DNA from: Hymenopellis radicata
Lineage: Eukaryota > Basidiomycota > Agaricomycetes > Agaricales > Physalacriaceae
Assembly: GCA_015501595.1 (NCBI GenBank)
Contig: JADNRX010000008.1
Location: 372,001 to 436,000, forward strand
Direction of reading: 5' to 3'
DNA: 64,000 nt
Below the pieces are notes generated by a model. It had not been told where the DNA came from. It worked only from the letters and a program-made list of their open reading frames with translations, and did not search any database. Positions 1-11,800 of the stretch are shown here, in pieces. Position 1 is the first letter of the stretch, and each line of letters starts with the position of its first letter. The translations under genes were made by a program, and so were the position numbers.

Positions 1-549
1 GTTTTGCCAGCATTCTGGTACCACGGGCGTCGACTCGGACTGCACTTTGTAGATCGACATTGCTGCGACGAACAACGATTGGGACGTGCATTTCCGTCTT
101 AGAAGACGGTAAATAGGCGCCAACAAGAATCGCGAGTGAACGTTGCCTGGAAAATGTGTCAACGCTGATGGCGGTCAAGATCAAAAACGTGTCGACGCGC
201 GCGCAACCTTACATAACATCCATCATGTGCAACCAGTAACGCCAGAAGCTGCCAGAACACTAGCTTATCCTGTATACATTGACACATTGCAGCTCTGACA
301 ATCGCCACCATGATAGGAAGTAATCTGACATTCGCGCTGTCTACGTTTGCAATGAATAGGCAGTATAAATTCGACTTCATGTAACGTCCCGATGGAATCC
401 GCTAGATTATACACAAGAGCACAGAAAAAATGCGAGTAGGAGGATATAAATACAGCTGTAGGGGAAGTAGGGGAAGTAGTGGTAATGTGCTGGTATAATA
501 ATAGATTAACGACTGATGCCCAAAGTGTAGAAGTGTAGAAAGATGATGG
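1..549. other. No gene recognised
   Basis: Both strands contain only short, low-information open frames. I see no conserved motif, RNA gene or repeat. The stretch lies downstream (3') of the minus-strand coiled-coil gene. Confidence 0.4.
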
Positions 550-1304
550 TCAGCTCGACGCCATGGACGGCGAAGGCGTTTTCCGACGAGACAGAGAGGG
601 TACGAGCATGTCCACGTCAACGTTATGCTGAGCAACCATATGAGATGGCCGCGAGGCGTTGTACGCCGTGCGCCTTCGCTTTGGGAGATGCGCCTCCTCC
701 TCCTGCTTGATGTTTTTCGCGATATCTGTCCACGCCGAGCAACTAACCGTTTGTGGCTGATTGGAGGAAGACGATATACGAATATCAGAGACAGGACGCG
801 GACGTGCATGTGGTATTTCCATGAATTGCCGAGAGGCGGGCGGACATGAATAGTCCGGGGTAGTTGTGGTGGACGACGTCCGGGATGACGGTGGTCCAGA
901 GGAGTAATTCGAAAATAGGCTAGAGGTCTTGTTTAGCATGGTCTCAATAAACAGGGCTGTGGAACGTACTCGTCGGCGTCGACCTTCCTCTTCAAGACAT
1001 TATATTTCCTCTCTAGATCTTCCTTCTCCTGCTTAAGTTGAAGGGCATGATCCCTAGCTACTCGAGCGATGTTTAGAAGACCGAGAGTCGCGGCAGCATG
1101 AACTTCTGCACGCTTCCGCCACAAATCGCAGTTGAAGCGCAGAGACGCGTTCTCCGCACTCAATCGAGCAGATTCCGCTAATGGCGATGAGGTGGTCATG
1201 TTGTTGGCGGGTTGAGGATTGGGCTCGTCAAGATATAGGCGACGGATGTGAGGGACAACGTGTGGTCGAAGATGATCTGGGACGAGGGCGGTATCCATGT
1301 TCAC
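550..1304 (-). CDS. Hypothetical coiled-coil protein
   Basis: Family not recognised. The N-terminal part (start at 1304) has about 40 ordinary residues, then a charged, leucine-spaced helix with the segments SARLSAENASLRF and QEKEDLERKYNVLKRKV, a convincing coiled coil of about 60 residues. The C-terminal part (down to 550) is Ser/Pro-rich, contains a basic KRRR patch and ends in PSPSMASS; it looks disordered and possibly nuclear. The two halves are in different frames that overlap at 933-939. I found no good GT-AG intron joining them, and a single missing base near 950 would connect them. The helix could be a degenerate bZIP-like dimerisation region, but there is no clear basic region before it. 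Function unknown. Confidence 0.5.
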
Positions 1305-3831
1305 TATAAAGCGGACTCATTAAGAACGGTTTTCCAGACAGCGAGGAGTTAAGCCACCTGTAGTGTAAGGAGTCCGGCAAGTAGGGCAATAGTGCAGGGT
1401 AGCGTATGGTTTGATTGCACTAACGGCACGGTATACACAATTGCTGCAGAAAACATGACCTGGTGGCGTTCAGATGAAAGGCCGGGTGTGAAGATGGAGA
1501 AACGTACCGCAGGGCAATGCCACTGGTTTCTTGAGGTCGTCTATACATATACTGCAGGACGGCATGTTGAAAAGTTACTTGTAGAGACGAAGATGTGACG
1601 GGGCTTTATATTCGGACGGCCAGAGCAGGCTTCGTTCCGGACGCAACCGAGGAGTTACTCATGACATTCTTGTTCTGGGAGTGGAACGAGAGGTAGGAGG
1701 CTGGATGACTCTACGCCGAGATGACGGATAAGCGAGATCCCCACTAGGGTCCCAATCCGGCCTCGGAGGTAGAATGTGATCGGCCTAGGTCCGTGGTGAA
1801 GTCGCCAAGGGTGAGCGCGGAGCTATGCAAATCCCAAACTTTCATCAGCCGCCAGCTGTGTGCTCATCGTCTCCGCAGAGAATGTGTCATTCACCAATAC
1901 AGACTGCTGTGTGCCGGTCGTTGAAAAGATCCAGCCGGTTTGATCGCCGATTAAACGATGGACGATTCAGTTGCCTCTACGGCAAAAGAACTAGGCCCTC
2001 TGTAGCACAAATATTATCATCGTACTCAGAACCGTCCTGGAGACTGTCGAAATTCCTCAGTTACCATCTGCACAGTCTCAGTCTAGCCCATATTGTTTTC
2101 TGGCACGTAGTAATTCGACTGCTCGACAGGAACGATCGCTCGCGAAGGTCCGACATTCGTGGTCAACAGGACGAAGCCAGAGACAGAGACACGACTCAAG
2201 AACAGTCATCGCGAGTCGGAAGACAGTTCACACAGTGCGAGTAAGTCGGCACAATTATGAGCTCGAGATCACCATGTGAGTAACTGTCTGGGCGTCAAGT
2301 CAAGTCATGCTGTGGCGGTGGACCGGCTTTTCCACGTACCGACTTCCGTGCTCTCGAGATGCACTATCCGTGGACATCATGAACTATCATGAAGTGAAAA
2401 GGCCGGTAGCATTTGGAAGATATGATGGTGATCCTGAATCCCTTGACTGATCTCAGGACTTCAATCAATGATTCCCGCTTTCTTCGAAGAGATCTCAGTC
2501 TCAAACAATCAGTTTTGAATGGATCACATACTGTTGGATCCAATCAAGCCATCCGCACCAAATCCGCACGTTGAGGTCGCGCGGCTGCTAAGAGCCCGAG
2601 TCGGTGAGACCTACATACGCCAAGAACGAAGCGCGGAGGAAAACTGAGGATGATTGACAGAGCGATGTCCGCCCCCTCGGACCAGCAAGCAACAGTCGGT
2701 AGAGCATTAAACGTGTCGGTTGACAACGTTCACCTTTTCCGTATTTTCAATGCCCGCGGAGTCTCCGCTGGAAAGCGGTGGATCCCATTAGCGACCCTTC
2801 AGGCCATCCTTCCCAAGAAGGTAAAAAAGGGTCCATCTTGCTGTAACTTTAACGGCGACGCTTTGCCACGGCTATCCATGGATTAGAGCTCTGATGGATC
2901 AAATACGATGCACCAAATGAACTGATTGGACCGATGCAAAGAAGGCTGTGTACGGTTTGAGAGGGACGGCAGAAGAGGTGAAGAACTGATCCACGGCTAT
3001 TCACATCGGCAATCGGCAATTGACGTTTGGGAAACCAGTCCGGAAAAGTGAATGCGCTCCGACAAGGACGAACGATGCTGTCAAGTTGTATGAAGTGACA
3101 TGAATTGACCGAGAAAACGAAGAGGCTCAAGATGATGGCATGCGGAAGGCTTGTCTTGGCTCAAAGGCCAGAGAGAGAATTTGTGTACCTCTCCGCGTCG
3201 GACGTTCATCTCGAGTGGTCTGCCCGTGGGGTTCGGGAAAGGAACCCCAATACAGCGGAGAAGAGACATCCCATGCTCCCGACGGCCTCAAAGTAAACCC
3301 CGACTGGCACTTGTCGGCCTTGGGTTCGTCCTTCTCGTACGTGCTCGTTGTACCATTCAAGGCCGCCTTCAATGACTTGTATAAGCAAGGAACGAATCAG
3401 AACAGTGACAAAGAAAATCCTCTCACTTTCAGTGTTCTCAGCAAGTTTTCCGAGTCCAGGCATTTCCAAACTTGTCATTACTGTCACCCAGAGCCGACAC
3501 ACCGCAAAGGCCAGACGCGCCTCAGACTGAGTACAAAGGCGAGCAAGACGGACCTCAAGACAGTTTAACGGGCAGCAATATGGTCAATTGAAGAGTCGCA
3601 AAAACTTGAACGGTCATGGCCGTGACGAGAAAACTTTCGGCAAACGCCGCCGCCTCCCGTGCCCTCGTCCCCATCTACAATTCACGAATAAAACAACTTT
3701 TGCGATGTTCCGGTTGGTAGATGTCTGCCAGTCATGCGCATGTTTCAAACACTGGTCTGACTTCCAGCCTAATATGCGGTAAACTTGACGCTCATGGGCG
3801 TTCTCATCATTCTTCAGCACCGCTCATAGCC
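1305..3831. other. Gene-poor stretch, nothing recognised
   Basis: About 2.5 kb with only short overlapping frames on both strands, several of them mutually antisense around 3.1-3.6 kb. None carries a motif I recognise, and I found no chain of exons with conserved residues. No transposon termini or tRNA seen. Confidence 0.4.
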
Positions 3832-5379
3832 ATGTTTGAGGACATAACCAAACTACAATTACCTACCGTCCAAGGTGTTGGGCTATCTATTCGTCAGCCT
3901 GTTTTCAATTTCTACGAGTAGTGAGTTATTCGATTTCTACATATTGGAGTAGATTGGAGTTGATGCTCATCTTGTAGTTTGGCACATAATTCAAACATTC
4001 CAATATCTCATTTGGTGGTCTTTGCCTACGATGTGTCTCGCCGGACTCACAGAAGTAATCGGTTGGAGTGGCCATCTGTGGTCCGCCTACACCCCGACTG
4101 TCACGACTGCATTCCAAATTCAGTGCGTGGTTTCATACTTGGATGTCTTGAATAGTACAGACGATTCTGTGGCGCACGGAAAATATCAGCTACTTTAGAA
4201 GGTCCCACTCCCTTGATTGCAGCGAACTTTGTGATCCTGGGTAGAGTGATTCATCGCCTTGGTCCGGTGTACAGCAGACTTGGTCCTCGGAACTGTATGT
4301 GCACTCTGCTTTGTTGACCAAGTGATTTTGCAGACTCGATGATCTTCGTTGCATGTGTGAGTATTGATACCTTTGAAAGAGTTTCGGATCTCGAGTCAAT
4401 CAACCAACAGGATATCTTGGACTTGACGATCCAAGGTGTCGGCGGAGGAATCGCTTCTGCTGATGATGAGGCGGCTGGGGCGAACAAGATTGTAAGCCAC
4501 ATGCATCTTCTCCGCGCACACAGTGTAACGTGTTCTACTCAAGGGTGGAAACATCATGCTCGCCGGAATAGTTTTCCAGCTCGCCGCTTTTCGCTCAATC
4601 CTCCTCGCGGTGGTCCTTACATTCTACATCCTTTTCGCCTCGGAATTCCTGTTCAAATACATCAAAGACAAGCGCAGCGCTTCTCGCGAGGGGCCAACTA
4701 CGAAACCGTCCGGGGTATTTCCGGGGTGTGATGTCGGGAAAGCTCGGGGCTTTGGCGGACGCTGTCTTTGAATTTCTGTACATCAGGTTGCCGAGTGTTC
4801 ACTGCCTTTTACCTCTGCCTTTTTCTAAACAATTAAATAGATCCATTTAGCGAACCGTAGAGCTAACGGATGGCGGCTGGACCGGAAAGATCATCTCGAC
4901 GGAGTGATACTTCGGTTCGTGTGCGTTTACCTGATCTACCACAGCTCGCTGATACGTGGAGTATAGTGGTATTTGATGGTGCCATGGTAGTTCTGGCCAT
5001 CTACACGTTGAACGTCCTGCATCCTGGAATGCTCCTAGGTCCAGAACAATCGAACCTGTCTAGCAGCGACAAGGCAGTCAACGCGTCGAAAACCGAGTTC
5101 GTCCAGGTTCAGTTCCGGGATCCGTACGACCCGATCTACATTTTCTCTCCGGATGTTGTTGACACGATGTTAAGACACATTCCGGTTTGGGCTAAGCCTT
5201 GGAGATCGACCGAGTGGAAGCCTCACCTGCTTGATCATGCTCACGACGAAAAGAAGGGAACCAGTTCGAGTGTACCACTGACGGACATGTACGATATCAA
5301 TCTCGTGAGCAACGAGGGTCGCCGCCCCATGTTCGACGTTCACAGTCAGTTCCTTCGAACGACTTTACTAAGCGAGTAG
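3832..5379 (+). CDS. RTA1-like seven-helix membrane protein (broken 5' end)
   Basis: Member of the fungal RTA1 / lipid-translocating exporter family (PF04479), multi-pass membrane proteins linked to resistance to toxic sterol and sphingolipid agents. Exons read in order: YNYLPSKVLGYLFVSLFSIS (first helix, from about 3858), then an exon with GLTEVIGWSGHLWSAYTP (about 4040), then GPTPLIAANFVILGRVIHRL (about 4210), a GGGIASADDEAAGANK loop (4440-4490), GGNIMLAGIVFQLAAFR (4545-4600), then RTVELTDGG at about 4851, followed after an intron by FDGAMVVLAIYTLNVLHPG (4970-5030) and a hydrophilic cytoplasmic tail ending at 5379. These are the family's signature segments. The first exon has no in-frame start: the ATG at 3832 is one frame off from YNYLPSK and a TAA lies just upstream in the correct frame. 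Either a one-base error exists near 3850 or the gene is a recent pseudogene. The exon 2/3 junction near 4135-4200 is also unclear. Confidence 0.8.
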
Positions 5380-5404
5380 TAGAAGTAACATAAACGCGAT
5401 TTAG

Positions 5405-5614
5405 ATGATCTTTACACCAGTTCTATCCCGGACGCCGGACAAGGAGGGAGTGAGTAATGCCGCCGTTGCCAGAATGTGGGGTACGGAACCTATGTGGGGC
5501 GCAGACGCGTTCACGCTCATCAAGGTGCCTGTCTGGATTGTAGGCGACGACAGAGATGAGGCGATCTCGAGGAATCGGCTTGACACTATGGTATGTCGTA
5601 TTTGCTCAATGTGA
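5405..5614 (+). other. Unassigned open frame after RTA1-like gene
   Basis: A 69-residue frame 25 bases downstream of the RTA1-like stop. It contains ARMWGTEPMWGADAF and KVPVWIVGDDRDEAISR. The second segment resembles the acid-strand region of alpha/beta hydrolases (VPVLIVxGDxDE), but no nucleophile elbow or His motif is visible, so this could be a gene remnant. Downstream sequence to 5720 gives a little more open frame but no recognisable domain. Confidence 0.25.
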
Positions 5615-5724
5615 ATGACCGTATACGGACAAGGTGCTCAGGCTGCTTGGACACTGTTTGCTGGTCAGTTTCTTCTTCCGCAGACCGGCCATAAGTACAA
5701 GACATTTAAGCGATGTGTCGATTA

Positions 5725-6959
5725 TTACATTACATTAATCAAACCTGCTGCCCAGCGCACTACGTCAGAAGCAGACACCGTCCAATAACGTCCTCCAGGT
5801 GCCCATGTAGGAATGTTATTGCCAAATAGACCAGAATAGGGAATAAGGAGATCCGTGGTAATTTGAGAAAAATCATTGGACGAAAATCCTAAAGTCATCA
5901 GAATCTCAGCTCCAATAGCAGCTTCCGCAATGCGATACTCAGCCGTTTGTTTTTCTTGTTGGGTGCCTGCAGTAGCCTTGAGCTGAGCTGCTGCGCTTTT
6001 CACATTTGCAATAGCAGCGGGTGCAAGCCGTTGAAATATTTCAACTGTGACAGTTTTCCTCTGCGTGTTCCTCTGCAAGTTCACCAGGATGACGACCTGA
6101 ACGTTCTATACCACATTAGAACAAAACCTGAGATAAGAACATTGATGAGACAAACTGAAAAACCAAACCAGGCCATCCCCTTTCTGTGCAAGCTGGGATA
6201 AGACTGAGACCCGCCACATTCTATGACAAGCGTAGGTCCATCACAGGCATAATCATTGAGAGCAATAGCTGAATCTCCCTCCAAGCCGCGCTGTTGATCT
6301 GTATACCCTGTAATATGTTAAATCAAGTATAGACACATGGAAGGTCCACATACTCGTGCTTCCAAGGGAAGTAAAAGAGGAAAGAAGGCGATGTCCAGCT
6401 AGTCCCATGTCGCAATAGACAGTGGCCGTAATAAGGTTGATCAAACCGGCGTGACCCTGCTCATGGGATGCCGTGGGCATATATTCAACAAGAAGGACAT
6501 CGGAAAAGTAGGACAAACTAGATAAGAACACAGATATAAGCCAGATTCCAGTGAGAGAGATTGTGAAGTCAACTCACCGAAGGGATCGAAGGGTACCCTC
6601 TAATCGTAGTTCGTCGATGAGCTTGACGAGTTTGTCATACACCGCCCAAGGTGCTGCTGTCGTGGAGACATACTCAGATGTCGGATGCATCCTGCAAGCG
6701 ATTTGTCAGACCGAATGAATCAATGTTCAGAGAAAAAGACGTGCTCAAGCTGTTGGCGCAGGTCAGCGAGGCTATAGAAATCTAGTGTGAGTGATTGAGA
6801 CATTTTCAAAAGTACTAAGACTGACAAGGTTCCGGCGTGAAGAGTGGCCGGCAAGGCGTCGGCAGTGACGACCGAAACGTCGTGGGCGTGGGCGTGGACA
6901 TGGGCGGGAGCGGAGGAGACATCGTCATTGGTGGGGGTCGTTGTTGGTGATGGCGACAT
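5725..6959 (-). CDS. Hypothetical protein with PD-(D/E)XK-like fold
   Basis: Agaricomycete hypothetical protein. An upstream exon (6959-6720) ends in SLADLRQQLEHVFFSE. The next coding block begins at 6690 (MHPTSEYVSTTAAPWAVYDK), preceded by a good TTGCAG acceptor, and continues with FSDVLLVEYMPTASHEQGHA, an aromatic/aliphatic core, and EGDSAIALNDYACDGPTLVI followed by ECGGSQSYPSL. The order D-x(n)-ExG beside a PTLV(I/V)E strand is the pattern of Uma2/restriction-endonuclease-like proteins, here with Gly where nucleases have Lys. The last exon (6084-5725) is helical (IANVKSAAAQLKATAG). The junction between the first two blocks cannot be spliced cleanly (20-nt gap), so 6720-6959 may be a separate exon start, or this may be another small break. 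Nuclease activity is not claimed. Confidence 0.55.
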
Positions 6960-7306
6960 CCTGACAGATGGCTTCAGTGGAGTTAGGTGACTGTGAGCTC
7001 TTGAGCCATCTCTAAAAGTAATGTAAACTGACGCTGATCTAGGCGCGACATCGCACGTGGGGCCAAACAGACAGAAATCTCATCTTGGATGACTGTAATT
7101 TCGACATAAGCTCCTTCGGCGCCGAAAGAGGGCATATCGTACCCAGAACAACTATTTTTACTGTCAAAAGTCTTCCGTGGTACGCTTAGTGTGGTGGACA
7201 GTGATTGTTAAGAGAGATGACCGATCATGTGACTCAAACGCGTCTTGCTTGTTCCCCACCATCATCTAGGCAGTCTCCTCCCGGCCGGCAACGCCTTTAC
7301 CGAAGA

Positions 7307-8585
7307 ATGAGCGACACCCGCTATGAATGTGCTATATGCCTTTCGGACTACTCAATCGCCAACATGCGGTCGATAAAATGCGGTATATAGTATATACCAT
7401 GATCTGGCTTCTTGCAGTGGCTCAACCTCGTGCAGGTCATACATTCTGCGCGCACTGCCTTGGAATACAGCTGAAGAAGCGATTATCAGCACCATGTGCC
7501 GTGTGTCGGAAGGAAATCGAAAGAGACGATGTTCATCACATTTTTCTGGCGCCAGTTGTACCCAAGAGTCTTGTGGACGGGCTCGGACAGATGGACGTCG
7601 ATGCCAAGTCCGTTAGCGTTACTCGAGCTTCGGAAAAGCTTAGAAAGTTTGTCTCCGGTGGCAATGGCGGCCATACGGCGGTGAGTTTTATGTATCTATG
7701 GTAATAGCATTTCGCTAATCAGTCCCTGCCACAGGAAGAAATTCTCCAGGCCGCGCTAGACTTCAAAGAACGGATTGCGCCTAAAATTGAGGAAGTCAAT
7801 ACCTTAAGGCAGGAGCTTGAGGAATACCGGGCTCTGTTTACGATCGCACTACGTGACGCCACGAATGACGCTGAGAAAGAGCGAGATAACGCCATCCGAG
7901 AAAGGGACCAAGCATTGGCATGGGCTGAAGTGTCTGTGAAGGAGCTCAGTGGAGTGCGAACAGAGCTATCTCTTCACGCTGACGGCAAGACCGCGCTAGA
8001 GATGTACAATTCCGAATTGGTCGCGGAGAATACCAGTCTCAAAGGCAAGCACGACACTTTAACTGAAGAACTGAAGAAGGCCAACGCCAACATCGGGAAA
8101 TATCAGAGTAGTATCATACATCTCAAGGTATTTTCTGAAGATAATCGCGTGCAGCTATCTTCGACTGAACTTGTCATAGGAGCGAGTCCGAAGGCAGGAA
8201 GAGAAGATTTCCGACTTGAACGAAAGGACAAATTCATTACAGGAACAGACTCAGGTCATGAATTCCGAAGAGGTACACATCCCGTTTACATCCGTGGGTT
8301 TGTCTCATACAGAACTCAAAACAGGAGCCTACCGAAAGAATACAAGTATCACAGCCTCGAAAGAGGCCGAGGCTTCAGGCGCAAGCTGGTTTCACTCCGA
8401 CGGACTTGGCCTTTGACGATGATTCGCTATTCTTTGAGGGCATGCCAAAGTCGCTCTTGTCGAAAGAGATCCCTCCAGGAAATAATCTGAAGAGGAAAGC
8501 AAAGCTGGCGCGTCCGCAGCCGCTGCAAAATTTAAATTGTTTGGCATCGGGTCCAAAGAGGACGATTCGGATACCAAAGCATTGA
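7307..8585 (+). CDS. RING-finger protein with long coiled coil
   Basis: Probable E3 ubiquitin ligase. I chose the ATG at 7307 because the RING starts five residues later. The C3HC4 RING reads CAICLSDYS ... IKCGHTFCAHCLG ... CAVCRKEIE, with the Cys/His ligands split by an intron after the third Cys codon. Then comes a Pro/Val linker and about 130 residues of coiled coil (EEILQAALDFKERIAPKIEE through KGKHDTLTEELKKANANIGK), a third intron at about 8129, and a final exon with a basic stretch (PRKRPRLQ) and an acidic-aromatic motif (DLAFDDDSLFFEGMPKSLL). It ends IRIPKH at 8585. Five exons traced with good splice sites (GT donors at about 7381, 7681, 8129 and 8272). Domain order resembles small RING coiled-coil proteins of basidiomycetes; the substrate is unknown. 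No frame break seen. Confidence 0.8.
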
Positions 8586-8801
8586 TCAGTTGACGATAGA
8601 GTGTATCAAGTTGCTGTGTGACGCGGCCGTTCAACGTTCAACGTTCAACCTTCCTGCAGAAAGCGTAGTCGGGCGGTCGAGCCGAGTTCATAAATGTGAT
8701 TACCAAATTGAAATTACAACCTAAATGAGACAACCCTAAATCAAAATTCTACCTCCATTGACTTGGCCGGGAGACATATCGCCTCCGTCCTCTCGACCGC
8801 C
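8586..8801. other. Short intergenic spacer with small tandem repeat
   Basis: Holds three tandem copies of GTTCAAC at about 8631-8650, then AT-rich sequence leading into the histidine kinase gene. No promoter element is obvious. Confidence 0.3.
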
Positions 8802-11800
8802 ATGTCCCTTTGGTCCACGGCGCTTTCTACACGATGGGCAGAGGACGTCGCCGCCGCTGGTAACGACGACGACGACGAATCTCGCCTTCCAGCACCCGTC
8901 GTCCAACAGCATTCAAACAACAGGAGGTCCCAGACAGGCACACCGCTCAAGACTTTCTGGAGGCGATTTCGGCAGCGGACGACGACGCGCGCCTCCCCGC
9001 CCGATGACCACCCACCACATCCCCTACTCAATTTCACAACGCCCGGAGGCACTTCCACGGACCGCGAAACGGAAATCGACGAGATAGTTGTGGATAGATG
9101 TTGGTCAAAGGAGTACGCGAGCTCGTCGCATGCGTCGGTCGTGGACGATGCGGGCAGCACCACCGGCGACGACTTTGAGGAACGCTACAACCCCACATCG
9201 ACCGTTGAACATCGGGGCTTCTGGGCATCGAACAGGGCATTAGCTACGGTCCGCTGGGTCCTCTGGGCTAACGTCAAGAAGTTCTTCAATTCGCGCTTTG
9301 CTGATCCAGATTTGGAGCTCGAATATCAGAAGGAAGTCTGGGCCGAAGGAAAACGCCTTGCCGAGCTCGCGTCTGTCTTCTTGATCGTCAACTGGTTAAT
9401 GGCCGTTCTCTCTATCCCAAAGCCAACTGTTATTGCAGACAAGGTGCGCCATACTGTCGCCACCAGGTCCGAACGTACATTTAACCTATTTTTGCAGATC
9501 TTTTATTATGGGGTACGCGAATTCTGATGTGCCAAGACATATCGTAACTGAAGCTTTCTAGATCAGCCCCGTTTTCACGCTGCCTATCTTCATTTTCTGT
9601 CGTTACGACTTTTATATGCGGTACTTCGTATTCTATCAAACCGTTGTTTGCATCTCTGCGTGGATTTGGTGAGTGAGACATCTCCGTTATCCATTTTGTC
9701 TGCTAACACTCTCTCAGGGCTTTCTATCAGATTCTTTTTCTCTACATGTGTGGATATTACGGCTCGGATGTCCATATATTTGTATGTGGTAGCAAGGATT
9801 TTCTATCGACATTCTAGTACGCGCCCTTCCACCGCCCTCTACCTACACTCATCCTGCTTAGTTATGCATCGGCGATGCAGACCGTGGCTCTTTTTGGTCT
9901 GAACTTACAACGGCTTCCGGGCTCATTGGGGCTGCGGCTTTTCTGATTTTGTCAGTTCTTCCGAGTGCTGTAAGTATGTGATACTCATGGCGGATTTTAC
10001 AGCTCGTCGGTCCTTGTCATCCCTTACCGGACTTCGTGGTATCGCAGTACGTTCCTCACTTCTCTCGTGTTTCCAATATGCTCATACCGCACTCAAGATA
10101 TAATCAATTTTCTTGCATTTCAAGGGTTTCTGCTGTATATGCATTTCCAGCGAGACATGGCACGTTCTTCTACTTCAAGTCAGGCGTTTGCTAAACTTCC
10201 TCGCAGTCGGCGCGTCGATTACATTTGGCACGAATTAGACTTAAGGTCCAGATTGACAAGACGACCAAGGCTCAAATGAATGAGCGCAAGGCTGCTGATT
10301 CAAAATACCGGTTGACTTCGTGCGTGTATTCAGTATCTGGATTCCACCCTTATTCATTATTTCTAGATATGTGTTCCATGATAAGTCGCCTGTCCGCGTC
10401 TGTACTAAGTCCTGATCGTTCTCCACAGGTCCGTGTACCACTCAATACCGCAAGTAAGTTATTCAGCTTATGTCCTTTACCTAAGTTGATGAAGACTAGT
10501 TCTGGCGGTCCAGAATATGGACGCTTCTGGGATGGTTCCTCGGACAATGTCTCTTGAGTTCAGTGCGCTAGAAGGTAGTCTCAGTCAGATGTCCAAAGGT
10601 TGGTTTTGTCTTTCTATCCCGTAGGTCTCACTGAGCGAGATCTACAGTGCTGAACGATATCCTTGACTTGTAAGTACAACAGATCTAGGTCGCCAGTTTT
10701 CTAACGTCCCATCTATCTCTAGCCATCGCATGGACAATGGCAAGTTTGAAGTATTGATGCGGGTAAGTATTGAGTCGCTTTTCGACAGCCTGTCTTGACA
10801 ATACGTTAGCCATATCCGTTTCATCAAGTCCTCCGGTCAATGTTCCTTACCCTCGAACTTGCAACCTCGGCGCGTGAACTGGAATTCGAGACAGATCTCG
10901 ACCCCAAGATTGATGACGTACGTGCTCGACGTCGATGGTTGACCGCGCTGAATAGTCGTAGTTTGCGCGGCGCGCTCGCCACAAGGCGCTAGGCGAATCA
11001 GAAGAAGCTATCGACGCGATTATGAAGGAGAATTCTGGTTCGGAATACGGAATGGTTAGCGGGGATGAAAATCGTTTAAGGCAAATTGTCACGAACTTGG
11101 CTGGGTGAGTATAGACCTTCGATCGGGGATAATATTTGTTGATCGTTCACCTCAGGAATGCGTGTAAATTTACGCCGAAAGGCGGCAAACTCAAGATTTC
11201 TACGCGCCTGGTATTACCAGATGTTGGATGTGACAGTAGTGAAGATGACACCAAGGTCTGCTCATCTGGGGCGAAGACACCGGACGATGCGGAAAAGTCG
11301 CTCCATATTGGTTCACTCTCAGCTAGGGAGCTTGAAGAGCACGATCGCATTATTTCCCAACAGGAAGACAGTGAGAAGATTGTTGTCCGGATCGAAGTCA
11401 CGGATACGGGACTAGGCATAGCACCACAGGACATGACTGATGCCAACATTTTCTGTAGGGATGAACTTCATAACCATCACTTCTTGACTAATTTCCCCGT
11501 TAGCGGCTTTCATTCAAACAGAACAAGGCCGTACGCAAGGTCTGCCTCAAATTTGTGTTCGTCTTTCGCAATGTTTAATTATTTTACAGGCGGCAAAGGA
11601 ACGGGCCTTGGTCTCGCTTTAGTACGACGCATTGTTAAACTAAGCGGTGGTCGCTTAGGCGTACGTTCGAAAGTTGGGGCAGGATCAACATTCTGGGTTG
11701 AACTCCCTCTGGGGGTGGGCTCAAAAGTGCTGCATCCGGTTCATGACCTACCTTGCAATCAGCCCGTTCCACCAGCTTTCATCAACCTGTACCCTCTTTC

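Noticed and set aside
3105..3568. Cluster of overlapping frames on both strands
   Set aside because: Up to five frames overlap with no conserved residues; typical of chance open frames in balanced-composition DNA.
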